A stretch of DNA of 64,000 nucleotides from Frigidibacter mobilis (lineage in GTDB: Bacteria; Pseudomonadota; Alphaproteobacteria; Rhodobacterales; Rhodobacteraceae): the NCBI RefSeq assembly GCF_001620265.1, contig NZ_CP012661.1:2666001-2730000 (forward strand). The letters are read 5' to 3'. The notes under the pieces were generated by a model. It had not been told where the DNA came from, ran no database searches, and saw only the letters and a list, made by a program, of their open reading frames with translations. Position numbers and translations under genes: made by a program. Below, one piece after another: positions 55,232-64,000 of this stretch (the first letter of the stretch is position 1; every line of letters begins with the position of its first letter).

Positions 55232-57607
55232 ATGGTCGGTGCAAGTAAAATCCTGACGGTTTCTTACGGCACCTTCTCGTGCACTCTGGAGGGATTCGAC
55301 GATCCCTTCTCGACCATGAAGGCCATTGCCGAGTACTTCCGCGAGCTTGCCGCCGAAGACCGCTACTTTGGCGCAGAGCCGCCGACCCCCGATGCCGAGA
55401 TGCTGCACAAGATTGCCGAACGCGAGATTCAGCGCCGGGTCGAGGCAAAGATCGAGGCGAACGGCGTGGTGCTGCGGCAAGAGGAGGGATCCGCTGTCGA
55501 GACGCCGCCCCGGGTAACGATGGGCGCGGCGAGCGCGCCGTCGCCGGTGATGGCCGAGTCCGAACTGGCCGGAACCAAGGCCGCCGGGATGCCCGCACCT
55601 GCAGACACGACGCTGCGGCCTGTCGAGGCAAAGATCCCCGCGGCGGTTGTCCCGCCGGCGACCGACGACGGCGAAGAAGACACCCCGGCCATTCGTCCGG
55701 TCGCCGCGAGCGATGCGGAGAGCGTTGCCGCCAAACTGATGCGGATCCGCGCCGCCGTGGCCGGCAGCCGGACCGCAACCGCTACCGATGCCGTTGAGGA
55801 GCCTGCAGCCGCCGAGGCTGCAGCAGCGGCCGCGGCACCTGAAGAGCCTGTCGAAGCTGAGCCCGAGGCTGAGACCGACGACGCTGCCCCCTTCGCGGCG
55901 GCCGAGGCTGATGACGAAGCGATGCTGCTGGGGTCTTTGGCTGCAGCGCTGACGCAAGAGGAGTCGGTCGCTGCGGCGGATCAGCCGCAAGCCGAAGCGC
56001 TGACGATCGACGGCCAAAATGACGAGGCCGAAGAAGAAGACTGGACTGCAGAGGGAGAAGACTGGCCCGCCGAAAGCGAAGACTGGCCCGCCGAGGGCTT
56101 CGCGCCGCTTGAGGCGGCCGAAGCGCAGGAGGCCGAGATTGCGGCACTGACCGAACTGACCCGCGATCTTGACGCAACCGACGCCGAGCCGGTGATGCCA
56201 GAGCGCGCCGAAAGTACCGACCTGGGCTTTGTCGCCGCCGGTGTCTGGCCGGATGCGACGCTGAAGGATGACGGGCAAGATGACCTGCCCGATGCTCTTT
56301 CCGAAAGACTCGCCGCCGATATGTTTGCCTCCGTGAGGCTTTCCTCCGAGACGGGCCCTGCCGGCCAGGGCGGGGATCCGGCATCAGCGGACGAGGCCCA
56401 TGACCTTTCCGACGAGGCTCCTGCCCCGGAGGAGGCTCTACCCGAAACGACGATTGCCGAACCGCAACCCCAGATCCGCACCGAACATGCTTTGCAACGG
56501 GCACGGGCACGGGTGATAAAGGTACGGCGGGTCGAGCTGGGCGATGCGGAACCCGCGCCGCAGCCAGTCCCCGAGCCTGCCGCCGACGCGATGTTGAGCG
56601 GCATCGGCGCGGCCTTGGGCGATACCGGGCTTTCGGCCGAGGATGAAGCAGATCTGATGGCCGAGCTTGCCGCCGTCGAGCGTGAGGTCGCCGGCCCCCG
56701 TGGCGCCGATGCGCCTACTCCCCCCGCTCGCGCAGAAGAGGCCCGGACACCGGATCCGGCCGCCGTGGCTCCACGCCAATCCCAGATCGAGGATGCCGAA
56801 ATCGTCAGCGCCGATACCGAAGCCGGTCGCCCTGCCCTGGGCCGCGGCCCGGCCGATGAAGCCGCGGTGTCGCGGCTGATCGAGACGGCCAACACCCGTC
56901 TGCAAGGCAGCGAAACCCGCCGTCGCTTTTCGGCCATCGCGCATCTGAAGGCTGCGGTCGCGGCCACGGTTGCCGACCGCGCGCTGCAGAGTCAGGCCGC
57001 GGGCACTGCACTGGCGCAGGACAGCGAAGAGGCGATCGACCGCTACCGCGACGATCTGACCAAGGCGGTGCGGCCGCGTCGGCCTGGCGAGGATGCAGGT
57101 GCAGCCACGCAGACCCCGCGCCCCGGAACCAACCGGGAGCAAGCGCCGCTGGTGCTTGTCTCCGAACAGCGGGTAGACCGCGGGGCGGCGACGCAGCCGC
57201 AAGAGGTGGGCGCAATCCGCCCACGCCGGGTGACGACCAGCACCCTGCGGCTAACTGAGATGATCGACAGCGGCGAGGACGAAGACGACCTGCCCGCGCC
57301 GACCCCGGAAGAGGCACGCAGCTTTGCCGGTTTCGCCGAGCGCCTTGGCGCGAACGGGCTGGCCGACCTGCTGGAGGCCGCCGCCGCCTATACCGCTGCG
57401 ATCGAGGGGCGCCCGCATTTCTCTCGCCCGCAGATCATCAAGAAGGTGGCTCACCTTGCCGAGGAGGCGGATTACAGCCGGGAAGCCAGTCTGCGCTCTT
57501 TCGGGATGCTGCTGCGCGAGGGCAAGATCCAGAAGGTGAAGCGCGGCCAGTTCGCCATCTCGGACAACTCGCGCTTCATGTCCGAAGCGCGCCGCGCCGC
57601 CCGCTGA
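55232..57607 (+). CDS. Large acidic protein with conserved ends, unknown function
   Basis: 791 aa with no signal peptide or membrane helix. The N-terminal segment (KILTVSYGTFSCTLEGFDDPFSTMKAIAEYF, to about residue 75) and the C-terminal segment (about 690-791, HFSRPQIIKKVAHLAEEADYSREASLRSFG and REGKIQKVKRGQF, winged-helix-like) look structured. Between them about 600 residues are Ala/Glu/Asp-rich, with EDWxAE repeated three times at about 268-287. I recognise it as a Rhodobacteraceae conserved hypothetical only. The 139 nt upstream is AT-richer and must hold its promoter and that of thiN; a strong terminator follows. Confidence 0.75.
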   Translation: MVGASKILTVSYGTFSCTLEGFDDPFSTMKAIAEYFRELAAEDRYFGAEPPTPDAEMLHKIAEREIQRRVEAKIEANGVVLRQEEGSAVETPPRVTMGAASAPSPVMAESELAGTKAAGMPAPADTTLRPVEAKIPAAVVPPATDDGEEDTPAIRPVAASDAESVAAKLMRIRAAVAGSRTATATDAVEEPAAAEAAAAAAAPEEPVEAEPEAETDDAAPFAAAEADDEAMLLGSLAAALTQEESVAAADQPQAEALTIDGQNDEAEEEDWTAEGEDWPAESEDWPAEGFAPLEAAEAQEAEIAALTELTRDLDATDAEPVMPERAESTDLGFVAAGVWPDATLKDDGQDDLPDALSERLAADMFASVRLSSETGPAGQGGDPASADEAHDLSDEAPAPEEALPETTIAEPQPQIRTEHALQRARARVIKVRRVELGDAEPAPQPVPEPAADAMLSGIGAALGDTGLSAEDEADLMAELAAVEREVAGPRGADAPTPPARAEEARTPDPAAVAPRQSQIEDAEIVSADTEAGRPALGRGPADEAAVSRLIETANTRLQGSETRRRFSAIAHLKAAVAATVADRALQSQAAGTALAQDSEEAIDRYRDDLTKAVRPRRPGEDAGAATQTPRPGTNREQAPLVLVSEQRVDRGAATQPQEVGAIRPRRVTTSTLRLTEMIDSGEDEDDLPAPTPEEARSFAGFAERLGANGLADLLEAAAAYTAAIEGRPHFSRPQIIKKVAHLAEEADYSREASLRSFGMLLREGKIQKVKRGQFAISDNSRFMSEARRAAR

Positions 57608-57628
57608 GACTGCCCTACCGAAACATCG

Positions 57629-57662
57629 CGCCGAAGAGCCCTCAGGGCGACTTCGGCGTTTT
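57629..57662 (+). terminator. Rho-independent terminator after the acidic protein gene
   Basis: Stem CGCCGAAG against CTTCGGCG (57629-57636 with 57651-57658) with an inner GCCCT-C-AGGGC stem, followed by TTTTGCTGTTTT. The DUF2842 stop codon (57642) lies inside the hairpin, since the two genes converge. Confidence 0.85.
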
Positions 57663-57908
57663 GCTGTTTTCCGGTGTTGTGCCCGCGTCCGGGTCGGGCT
57701 GCCCCACTCCGCGGAATATCGCGCGGAAGGGCAGGATCCAGATCATCCCCAGCAGCACATAGGCCACAAACTCCACCGCGATCGGCATCCGGCCAAAGCG
57801 CGCATCGGACCAGTTCACCAAGGTGACTGCGGCGATGACATAGGCCGGCATCCCGACCAGCAGGACCAGCAGCGACAGCCGCCGACGCGCACGGTAGGAC
57901 AGCGCCAT
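57642..57908 (-). CDS. DUF2842 membrane protein
   Basis: 88 aa from the ATG at 57908 (MALSYRARRRLSLLVLLVGMPAYVIAAV). Two helices (about 12-30 and 47-64), the family pattern YRARRR...LLVGMPAYV...VEFVAYVLLGMIWILPFRAIFRGVGQPDPDA, then a hydrophilic tail. Usually next to purA in Rhodobacteraceae; 5 nt from purA here. Function unknown. Confidence 0.85.
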   Translation of the reverse strand: MALSYRARRRLSLLVLLVGMPAYVIAAVTLVNWSDARFGRMPIAVEFVAYVLLGMIWILPFRAIFRGVGQPDPDAGTTPENSKTPKSP

Positions 57909-57913
57909 CCGCG

Positions 57914-59206
57914 TCAATCCTCGAAAGGATCGGTGACGAGGATGGTGTCGTCGCGCTCGGGGCTGGTGGAGAGCATAGCGACGGGGCAATGGATCAGCTC
58001 CTCGATCCGCCGCACATACTTGATCGCCGCCGCCGGCAGATCGGCCCAGGACCGCGCGCCCTGGGTGCTTTCCTGCCAGCCGTCCATTTCCTCGTAGATC
58101 GGCACGACGCGGGCCTGCAGCGCTGCGGCGGTTGGCAGGTAGTCATAGGTAACGCCGTCGATCTCATACCCCACGCAGATCTTCAGCTTGTCGAAACCGT
58201 CCAATACATCGAGCTTGGTCAGCGCGATGCCGTTCACGCCGGAAATCGCGCAGGTCTGGCGCACCAGCACCGCATCGAACCAGCCGCAGCGGCGCTTGCG
58301 TCCGGTGACGGTGCCAAACTCATGACCGCGCTCGCCAAGGCGCTGGCCATCGGCATCGGTCAGTTCGGTCGGGAACGGGCCCTCGCCGACCCGGGTGGTG
58401 TAGGCCTTGACGATCCCCAGCACGAAACCGATGGCCGAGGGGCCAAGTCCGGTGCCGGTGGCCGCCATGCCGGACATGGTGGTCGAGGAGGTGACATAGG
58501 GATAAGTGCCGAAGTCGATATCCAGCAAGCTGCCCTGCGCGCCTTCGAACAGGATGCGCTTGCCGGCGCGGCGCATCTCTCCCAGCACCTTCCAGACCGG
58601 CTGGGCATATTGCAGCAGCTTCGGCGCGATCTCGGCCAGTTTGGCTTCCAACGCGGCGCGGTCGATGGGCGTGGCGCCAAGGCCGGCGCGCAGCGGGTCA
58701 TGGTGGGCCAGCAGCCGGTCGATCCGGGCTGACAGCGTGTCGGGATCGGCCAGATCGGCGACGCGGATCACCCGGCGGCCGACCTTGTCTTCATAGGCCG
58801 GGCCGATGCCGCGGCCCGTAGTGCCGATCTTGGCCTTGCCGGCGGCATCCTCGCGCAGCTTGTCGAGGTCCTGGTGCAGCGGCAGGATCAGCGGAGCGTT
58901 TTCCGCGATCATCAGGTTCTCGGGGCTGATCGCCACGCCCTGCGCCGCCAGCTTGTCGATTTCCGCGAACAGCGCCCAGGGGTCCAGCACCACGCCATTG
59001 CCGATCACCGCCAGCTTGCCGGAACGCACGATCCCCGAAGGAAGCAGCGACAGCTTGAACACCGTCTCGCCGATCACCAGCGTATGGCCGGCATTGTGCC
59101 CGCCCTGGAAGCGCGCGATCACGTCGGCCCGTTCCGACAGCCAATCGACGATCTTGCCTTTGCCTTCGTCACCCCACTGGGCGCCGACCACGACGACGTT
59201 TGCCAT
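57914..59206 (-). CDS. purA: Adenylosuccinate synthetase
   Basis: 430 aa. Converts IMP and aspartate with GTP to adenylosuccinate. [13 protein letters not shown] with catalytic Asp 13, [11 protein letters not shown] with catalytic His, [48 protein letters not shown] block near 300, and [19 protein letters not shown] at the end. No other pur gene in this direction nearby. Confidence 0.98.
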   Translation of the reverse strand: MANVVVVGAQWGDEGKGKIVDWLSERADVIARFQGGHNAGHTLVIGETVFKLSLLPSGIVRSGKLAVIGNGVVLDPWALFAEIDKLAAQGVAISPENLMIAENAPLILPLHQDLDKLREDAAGKAKIGTTGRGIGPAYEDKVGRRVIRVADLADPDTLSARIDRLLAHHDPLRAGLGATPIDRAALEAKLAEIAPKLLQYAQPVWKVLGEMRRAGKRILFEGAQGSLLDIDFGTYPYVTSSTTMSGMAATGTGLGPSAIGFVLGIVKAYTTRVGEGPFPTELTDADGQRLGERGHEFGTVTGRKRRCGWFDAVLVRQTCAISGVNGIALTKLDVLDGFDKLKICVGYEIDGVTYDYLPTAAALQARVVPIYEEMDGWQESTQGARSWADLPAAAIKYVRRIEELIHCPVAMLSTSPERDDTILVTDPFED

Positions 59207-59335
59207 TGCGCTTGCTCCTCAGGCGTCAAACCCGGGCCGGTATAGCCGCGCGCGCCGCCGGGCGAAACCGCCTTTTTCAGCGCGGAGCGGATCAGGGAGC
59301 GGGCGGGGACGGCGGCTTGCGCCCCCGCCCTGGCG

Positions 59336-60766
59336 TTACAGGCCCTTGGAGCGGTAGGACTTCGCCACCCGGTCGATGGCCACGACATAGGCGGCCATCC
59401 GCAGATCGGTCACTTCCGGGCGCGTGTGCCAGACCTCGCGCATCGCCTGATAGGCAATGCGCATCGTATCATCGAGGCCCGAGCGCACCAGCTCCAGCTC
59501 ATCCGCGCCGCGCAGATACTTGTCCTTGAAGCCCGGCGACAGCGTCCAGCCAAGGCCCTTGTCCGAGGACAGCCGCTCCAGTTCATCCACCAGCAGCTTG
59601 TGACGCGCCTCTTCCTGGCGCCGTTCCATCCGACCGAAATGGATGTGGCTGAGGTTCTTGACCCATTCGAAATAGGACACCGTGACGCCGCCGGCGTTGG
59701 CATACATGTCCGGGATCAGCACCACGCCCTTGCCCCGCAGCACCGCATCGGCACCCGCCGTCACCGGGCCGTTCGCGGCCTCGACGATCAGCGGCGCCTT
59801 GATCCGCGCTGCGTTGGACAGGTTGATGACGCCTTCCATCGCGGCCGGGATCAGGATGTCGCAGGCAACCTCCAGCATCGCCGCGCCATCGGCGGTGAAG
59901 GTGGCACCGGGAAAATCCTTCACGCCACCATTGAGGCGGATCCAGTCGCGCACCGCCTCGACATCGAGCCCGCTGCTGGAGAAGATCGCGCCGTCACGCT
60001 CGATGATGCCGACGATCACCGCACCGTCTTCTTCCGACAGGAACTTGGCGGTGTGATAGCCCACGTTGCCAAGGCCTTGCACGATGACGCGCTTGCCCTC
60101 GATCCCCCCAGACAGACCGGCCTTGCCCACGTCTTCGGGGTGACGGAAGAACTCGCGCAGCCCGTATTGCAGACCGCGCCCCGTCGCCTCGACGCGGCCG
60201 GCAATACCGCCCTGATGCAGCGGCTTGCCGGTGACACAGGCGGCGGCATTGATGTCTGTGGTGTTCATGCGCTGATACTGGTCGACGATCCAGGCCATCT
60301 CGCGCTCGGAGGTGCCCATATCGGGGGCAGGCACGTTCTGGCTGGGGTTGATGAGGTCGCGCTTGATAAGCTCATAGGCGAAGCGGCGGGTGATCCGCTC
60401 CAGCTCATGTTCCTCCCATTCGCGCGGGTCGATGCGCAGCCCGCCCTTGGAGCCGCCGAACGGCGCCTCGACCAGCGCGCATTTGTAGGTCATCAGCGCG
60501 GCCAGCGCCTCGACCTCGTCCTGGTTGACGCTCATCGCATAGCGGATGCCGCCCTTGACCGGCTCGTGATGTTCGGAATGGACGGAGCGATAGCCGGTGA
60601 AGGTGTGGATGTCACCGCGCAGCCGCACGCCGAAACGCACCGTGTAGGTCGAGTTGCAGACGCGGATCTTCTCTTCCAGCCCCGGTGACAGGTCCATCAC
60701 GGCCACGGCGCGGTTGAACATCAGGTCGACGGATTCGCGGAAGCTCGGTTCCCCTGTAACGATCAT
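59336..60766 (-). CDS. gdhA: Glutamate dehydrogenase (Glu/Leu/Phe/Val family)
   Basis: 476 aa from the ATG at 60766 (MIVTGEPSFRESVDLMFNRA), chosen because AAGGAG lies 9 nt upstream; in-frame ATGs further up lie in a short tandem duplication. Interconverts glutamate and 2-oxoglutarate + ammonia. Motifs: HSEHHEPVKGGIRYA, the catalytic lysine block MTYKCALVEAPFGGSKGG, PAPDMGTSEREMAWI, and Rossmann motif VQGLGNVGYHTAKF. Coenzyme (NAD or NADP) cannot be told from this reading. Confidence 0.94.
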   Translation of the reverse strand: MIVTGEPSFRESVDLMFNRAVAVMDLSPGLEEKIRVCNSTYTVRFGVRLRGDIHTFTGYRSVHSEHHEPVKGGIRYAMSVNQDEVEALAALMTYKCALVEAPFGGSKGGLRIDPREWEEHELERITRRFAYELIKRDLINPSQNVPAPDMGTSEREMAWIVDQYQRMNTTDINAAACVTGKPLHQGGIAGRVEATGRGLQYGLREFFRHPEDVGKAGLSGGIEGKRVIVQGLGNVGYHTAKFLSEEDGAVIVGIIERDGAIFSSSGLDVEAVRDWIRLNGGVKDFPGATFTADGAAMLEVACDILIPAAMEGVINLSNAARIKAPLIVEAANGPVTAGADAVLRGKGVVLIPDMYANAGGVTVSYFEWVKNLSHIHFGRMERRQEEARHKLLVDELERLSSDKGLGWTLSPGFKDKYLRGADELELVRSGLDDTMRIAYQAMREVWHTRPEVTDLRMAAYVVAIDRVAKSYRSKGL

Positions 60767-60780
60767 TTCAGGATTCTCCT

Positions 60781-60816
60781 TCATTTGCAGCCGCACATTC
60801 ATTTGCAGCCGCACAG
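60781..60816. repeat. 18-bp tandem duplication in the gdhA leader
   Basis: TCATTTGCAGCCGCACAT (60781-60798) is followed by TCATTTGCAGCCGCACAG (60799-60816), differing at the last base. It lies immediately upstream of the gdhA ribosome binding site and contributes two upstream in-frame ATGs. It lies in the 382-nt region between gdhA and the Tad cluster, which otherwise contains no feature that I can support. Confidence 0.85.
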
Positions 60817-61148
60817 GGCGACCACCTAGAGGCAGCCTATGCGGGTTCGGTGACGGAAGCACTAATCGAATCGCCCCTGCTGGCAGGCGCAGGCAGGATT
60901 GCGGGTGCCGCCAACGCCTCGTCAGCGCCGCATTCAGCCTGACGGGCAGCTCCAGAGCCGCGCCACCGTTGCCCCAGCGGCGACAATCTGGCCTTCTACC
61001 ACAATCCGTTCCACAACACCCCAAGATGGAGCGTTTTCCTCCGCGCAGGCGCCCCAATTTCGCCCTAAGGCATGGCATAGATGAGCAATCGGACCAGTCC
61101 GCTCTTTGAACGCGGAGAAGCCGCGATGGACTGGGAGAGGGACGTGAC

Positions 61149-62861
61149 ATGATCAGTTTCGCAAGCGCAAGGTTTTGTGCAATGGCCGCCCGGGCAGTGC
61201 CCGACGCCGCGGCGGTGAAAATCCGCCTCGGGCGCTTTCGCCGCGACGAAGACGGTTCAATCCTGATTTTTGGCTTGCTGATGTTCCTCTCAGTCCTGCT
61301 GCTGGTCGGCATTGCTCTGGACGTGATGCATTTCGAGACAGAGCGGACCCGGGCGCAATACACGCTGGACCGCGCCGTGCTGGCCGCCGCCGACATCAGC
61401 CAGACCGCAGATGCGCAGGCTGTGGTGGACGACTATTTCAAGAAGGCGGGGATCGAGCGTTTCAAGCCTGTCGCGGTGGCGACCAAGGGCACCTACAACG
61501 AATGGAAGAAGGTCGACGGCAGCTTGAGCGTGTCCACGGACACCTGGTTCATGCGCATGGTCGGCGTGGACACGCTGTCAGCGACCGCCACCGCCACCGC
61601 CGAGGAAAAGATCGGCAATGTCGAGATTTCGATGGTCGTCGATGTGTCCGGCTCGATGGACTCCGCGGTTTACGATTCCAAGGGCAAGAAGATCGGCACC
61701 CGGATTTCGCTGATGAGGACGGCTGCGCAGGAATTCGTCAGCACGATGTTCAAGAACGTCTCGGGCGCAGGCACAACGCAGGGCAAGCTGTCGGTCTCGC
61801 TCGTGCCCTATGCCGAGCAGGTGAACCTAGGCGCAACGGTTTCAAGCTACTTCAACCTGACGCAGGAGCATACGCGCGCCGCCTGCGTGGACTTCGCGGA
61901 TGCCGATTTCAACACGCTGGCGATCACGCCCACACAGGTGCTGCCGCGGACCAGCTTCGCCTATGTGCGCGCCTGGGACTTCCGCGAATGCACGGGCTAC
62001 GACTTGATCCCCTCCGCGCCGGTTCTGGCTTTCTCGACCTCGGAATCCACCATCAAGTCGGCGATCGGCGCGCTGACGGCCGAAGGCGACACCGCCATCG
62101 ACATCGGCGCGAAATGGGGGATGGCGCTGCTTGACCCGGCGGCCAAACCCGCACTGGATGCGATGATTGCGGCCAAGGCCGCTGACTCGTCTATCAGCGG
62201 ACGCCCCTTCGCCTATACCCATGCCGATACGCTGAAGATCATGGTGCTGATGACCGACGGCGAAAACACCAATACCTACCGGCTGATGGCCCCCTACCGT
62301 TCGGGCACCTCTCCTGTCTACAAGGACAATAACAGCAAGTATTATTACTATCGCCCCGACCGCGACAGCACCGATTACGACTTCTATTCCCACGACCGCA
62401 CCCAGAGCATCCAGACCGGGACGAAGCGCACCTGCACCTGGTGGGGGAGTTGCAAGGACGAGCCGGTCTACTCCACCACCTCCTGGTTCCGCGCCAGCGA
62501 TCTGACGGGCGAGACGGCCCTGACATGGCCCCAGGTATGGGAGGTGTATACCGTCAGCAACTTTTCATCCGGGATCTACGCCAGCGCGATGGGTGTCGGA
62601 AGCAACGCCTTCTACGACGCAGCCGTGGACCGCGCGGACAGCGTCGCCAAGGATGATCGCCTGAACCGCATCTGCAGCGCCGCCAAGGCCAAGGACGTTC
62701 TGGTCTTCGCCATCGCCTACGATGCGCCGACACAGGGGCAGGTGGCGCTGAAGAAATGCGTCTCGGCCAGTTCCTACTACTATGACGCGAGTGGCACGAC
62801 CATCGCCGACGCCTTCGCCGGCATCGCCAATTCCATCAACATGCTGAGGCTGACGCAATGA
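61149..62861 (+). CDS. TadG-type pilus assembly protein with von Willebrand A domain
   Basis: 570 aa. TadE/TadG N-terminus: basic FRRDEDGSILIFGLLMF then a long helix (about 37-58) and MHFETERTRAQYTLDRAVLAAAD. VWA domain from about residue 155 with MIDAS DVSGSM at 165-170 and VLMTDGENTN. A Tyr/Ser/Asp-rich insertion lies at about 385-450. Part of the tight-adherence (Tad/Flp) pilus system in the envelope. Ribosome binding site GGGAGAGGGA. First of three overlapping or adjacent Tad-type genes. Confidence 0.88.
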   Translation: MISFASARFCAMAARAVPDAAAVKIRLGRFRRDEDGSILIFGLLMFLSVLLLVGIALDVMHFETERTRAQYTLDRAVLAAADISQTADAQAVVDDYFKKAGIERFKPVAVATKGTYNEWKKVDGSLSVSTDTWFMRMVGVDTLSATATATAEEKIGNVEISMVVDVSGSMDSAVYDSKGKKIGTRISLMRTAAQEFVSTMFKNVSGAGTTQGKLSVSLVPYAEQVNLGATVSSYFNLTQEHTRAACVDFADADFNTLAITPTQVLPRTSFAYVRAWDFRECTGYDLIPSAPVLAFSTSESTIKSAIGALTAEGDTAIDIGAKWGMALLDPAAKPALDAMIAAKAADSSISGRPFAYTHADTLKIMVLMTDGENTNTYRLMAPYRSGTSPVYKDNNSKYYYYRPDRDSTDYDFYSHDRTQSIQTGTKRTCTWWGSCKDEPVYSTTSWFRASDLTGETALTWPQVWEVYTVSNFSSGIYASAMGVGSNAFYDAAVDRADSVAKDDRLNRICSAAKAKDVLVFAIAYDAPTQGQVALKKCVSASSYYYDASGTTIADAFAGIANSINMLRLTQ

Positions 62862-63403
62862 TCCGCGCTCCCTTCAGATGGATTGGCGCCCGGCTTCGCG
62901 GCTTTCGCCGCGACGAGGCCGGCGCCTCGACCATAGAGTTCGTGATCGTGTTTCCGGTCTTTGTCTTCCTGCTGTGCTCGGCTGCGGAATCGGGTGTGCT
63001 GATGCTGCGGCAGGTGATGCTGGACCGCTCGCTGGATCTTGCCGTGCGCGACCTGCGCCTGCAGGAGTTCCCGAACGTGACCCATGACCAGGTCAAGGCG
63101 CGGATCTGCGCCGAGGCGACGGTGATCCCGGACTGCACGAAGGTGGTGCTGCTCGAGATGCGCCAGGTAGACAAGGGTGCCACCTTGCCCAGCAACCTTG
63201 CGCCCTGCGTCGACCGTGCCCTCAGCGCCCAGTCGGCCACGACCTTTACCCAAGGCAAGGACAACCAGATGATGCTGATCCGCGCTTGTGCGGTGTTCGA
63301 CCCGATATTCCCCGGTGTCGGGCTTGGCATGGATCTGGCCAAGGATGCCACCGGCGCCTATGCCCTGATCTCGACTTCTGCCTTCGTCGTCGAACCGAGC
63401 TAG
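62858..63403 (+). CDS. TadE-family pilus assembly protein
   Basis: 181 aa. Basic FRRDEAGASTIEFVIVFPVFVFLLCSAAESGVLM is the TadE prepilin-like signature (Gly-Ala-Ser-Thr-Ile-Glu-Phe), processed in this family by the Tad prepilin peptidase. Four cysteines in the globular part (RICAEAT, VIPDCTK, LAPCVDRA, IRACAVF). Start overlaps the TadG-type stop by 4 nt. Confidence 0.88.
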   Translation: MIRAPFRWIGARLRGFRRDEAGASTIEFVIVFPVFVFLLCSAAESGVLMLRQVMLDRSLDLAVRDLRLQEFPNVTHDQVKARICAEATVIPDCTKVVLLEMRQVDKGATLPSNLAPCVDRALSAQSATTFTQGKDNQMMLIRACAVFDPIFPGVGLGMDLAKDATGAYALISTSAFVVEPS

Positions 63404-63409
63404 GAGCGG

Positions 63410-63991
63410 ATGATGACCACACGCCTTCCCCCGCCGCTGCGCCGCCTTCACATCGCTGTCAGCCGTTTTGCCCGCGACAGCCGCGGTTCCATGACGGTGG
63501 AGGCGGCACTGGTGTTGCCGCTGTGGATCTGGGCCTACACGATGTCATTCCAGTTCTTCGACGCGTTCCGCGAACAGTCGGTGAACCTGCGCGCGGCCTA
63601 CACGATCTCTGACATGGTCTCGCGCGAGGCAGATGCCGTCGGCCCGGCCTATATCGAAAGCCTGCATGATGTCTTCGACTACCTGACCCGCACCAGCCAT
63701 CCGACATGGGTGCGCGTCAGCTCTGTCTATTACGACACCACCGCCAAGGTCTATAAGCGCTACTGGTCCTATTCGACCTCGACCGCCCATCCGGCCCATA
63801 CCGACACCACCATCCAAGCCGAGAAGGGCCGGCTGCCGAACATGGTCCTGGGCGAGACCGTCGTGCTGGTGGAAACCGGAATGCTCTACGAGCCGGTGTT
63901 CAACGTCGGGCTGGCCAATATGTGGTATACGAACTTCATCCCCACCAGGCCGCGCTTTGCTTCCAAGGTAGAATATAGCGCCAGCAAGTGA
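63410..63991 (+). CDS. TadE/TadF-family pilus assembly protein
   Basis: 193 aa. FARDSRGSMTVEAALVLPLWIWAYTMSFQFFDAF is a second prepilin-like N-terminus (GSMTVEAAL). The C-terminal part is Tyr/Thr-rich (SVYYDTTAKVYKRYWSYS) without cysteines. GGAG lies just before the first ATG (63410; a second ATG is at 63413). Third member of the local Tad triplet; the core tad genes are not in the window. Confidence 0.85.
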   Translation: MMTTRLPPPLRRLHIAVSRFARDSRGSMTVEAALVLPLWIWAYTMSFQFFDAFREQSVNLRAAYTISDMVSREADAVGPAYIESLHDVFDYLTRTSHPTWVRVSSVYYDTTAKVYKRYWSYSTSTAHPAHTDTTIQAEKGRLPNMVLGETVVLVETGMLYEPVFNVGLANMWYTNFIPTRPRFASKVEYSASK

Positions 63992-64000
63992 CGGCTGCCC

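Noticed and set aside
59210..59335. Terminator for gdhA in the purA-gdhA gap
   Set aside because: A GGGCGGGG/CCCCGCCC stem can form, but the loop is long and no U-tract follows on the minus strand.
60817..61148. tRNA-like GGTTCG sequence in the gdhA-Tad intergenic region
   Set aside because: No acceptor or anticodon arms can be paired around it.

Overview
The window is chromosomal DNA of an alphaproteobacterium, almost certainly a member of the Rhodobacteraceae (Rhodobacter/Gemmobacter/Paracoccus relatives). Support comes from the high GC content with strong third-position bias, an alpha2beta2 glycyl-tRNA synthetase with a small membrane protein between glyQ and glyS, the extended FolB, DUF2842 beside purA, a CtrA-type box, and several copies of a GGATATTT-containing intergenic repeat that I associate with this family. 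The content is mostly core housekeeping and metabolism. I see no rRNA, tRNA, CRISPR array, prophage, transposase or integrase.

Layout. 1-2.6 kb: the start of a DUF4405 membrane gene, then a large membrane glycosyltransferase with an N-terminal MshEN-like domain (predicted cyclic-di-GMP sensor) and a consensus CtrA box upstream. 2.6-7.9 kb: a GntR/FCD regulator, a HAD nucleotidase, a UbiH-type monooxygenase, and two Lrp/AsnC regulators divergent from ilvC. 7.9-13.2 kb: a PEBP-like secreted protein, an OpgC-type membrane protein, and the folB-folP-glmM cluster, with an apparent frameshift at the folP N-terminus. 13.3-20.7 kb: a SleB-type cell wall hydrolase, a divergent PPDK, and glyQ-DUF6446-glyS. 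20.9-26.0 kb: a peptidoglycan-binding protein with a protease fold that has lost its catalytic residues, a 3 x 72 bp repeat, and two TrkH potassium transporters. 26.1-31.0 kb: folE2, a GNAT acetyltransferase, metZ under a SAM-II riboswitch with a terminator, an alpha/beta hydrolase and a GST.

31.0-41.2 kb: hisC, a uracil-DNA-glycosylase-like orphan, yciB, a DMT transporter, mgtC, ftsY, alkB, a small secreted protein, xseA and purD. 41.2-45.5 kb: a GNAT acetyltransferase, purU, an FG-GAP protein, a 2Fe-2S ferredoxin, a peptidoglycan-binding lipoprotein and a DUF1624 membrane protein. 45.6-51.8 kb: a membrane quality-control operon hflK-hflC-DUF2065-degP, then gor and rpiA. 52.0-60.8 kb: sdaA, a DMT transporter, thiN, a large acidic protein of unknown function, DUF2842, purA and gdhA. 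61.1-64 kb: three TadE/TadG-type proteins of a tight-adherence pilus.

Themes linking the genes are folate and one-carbon metabolism (folE2, folB, folP, purU, metZ), purine synthesis (purD, purA, purU), envelope biogenesis (glmM, SleB, peptidoglycan-binding proteins, OpgC), and surface attachment (the glycosyltransferase and the Tad proteins). The most interesting items are the glycosyltransferase with its CtrA box, the SAM-II/terminator leader of metZ, the dead protease fold, the dispersed hairpin-GGATATTT repeat, and the UDG-like orphan. All coordinates and motifs were read by eye; no database search was possible.
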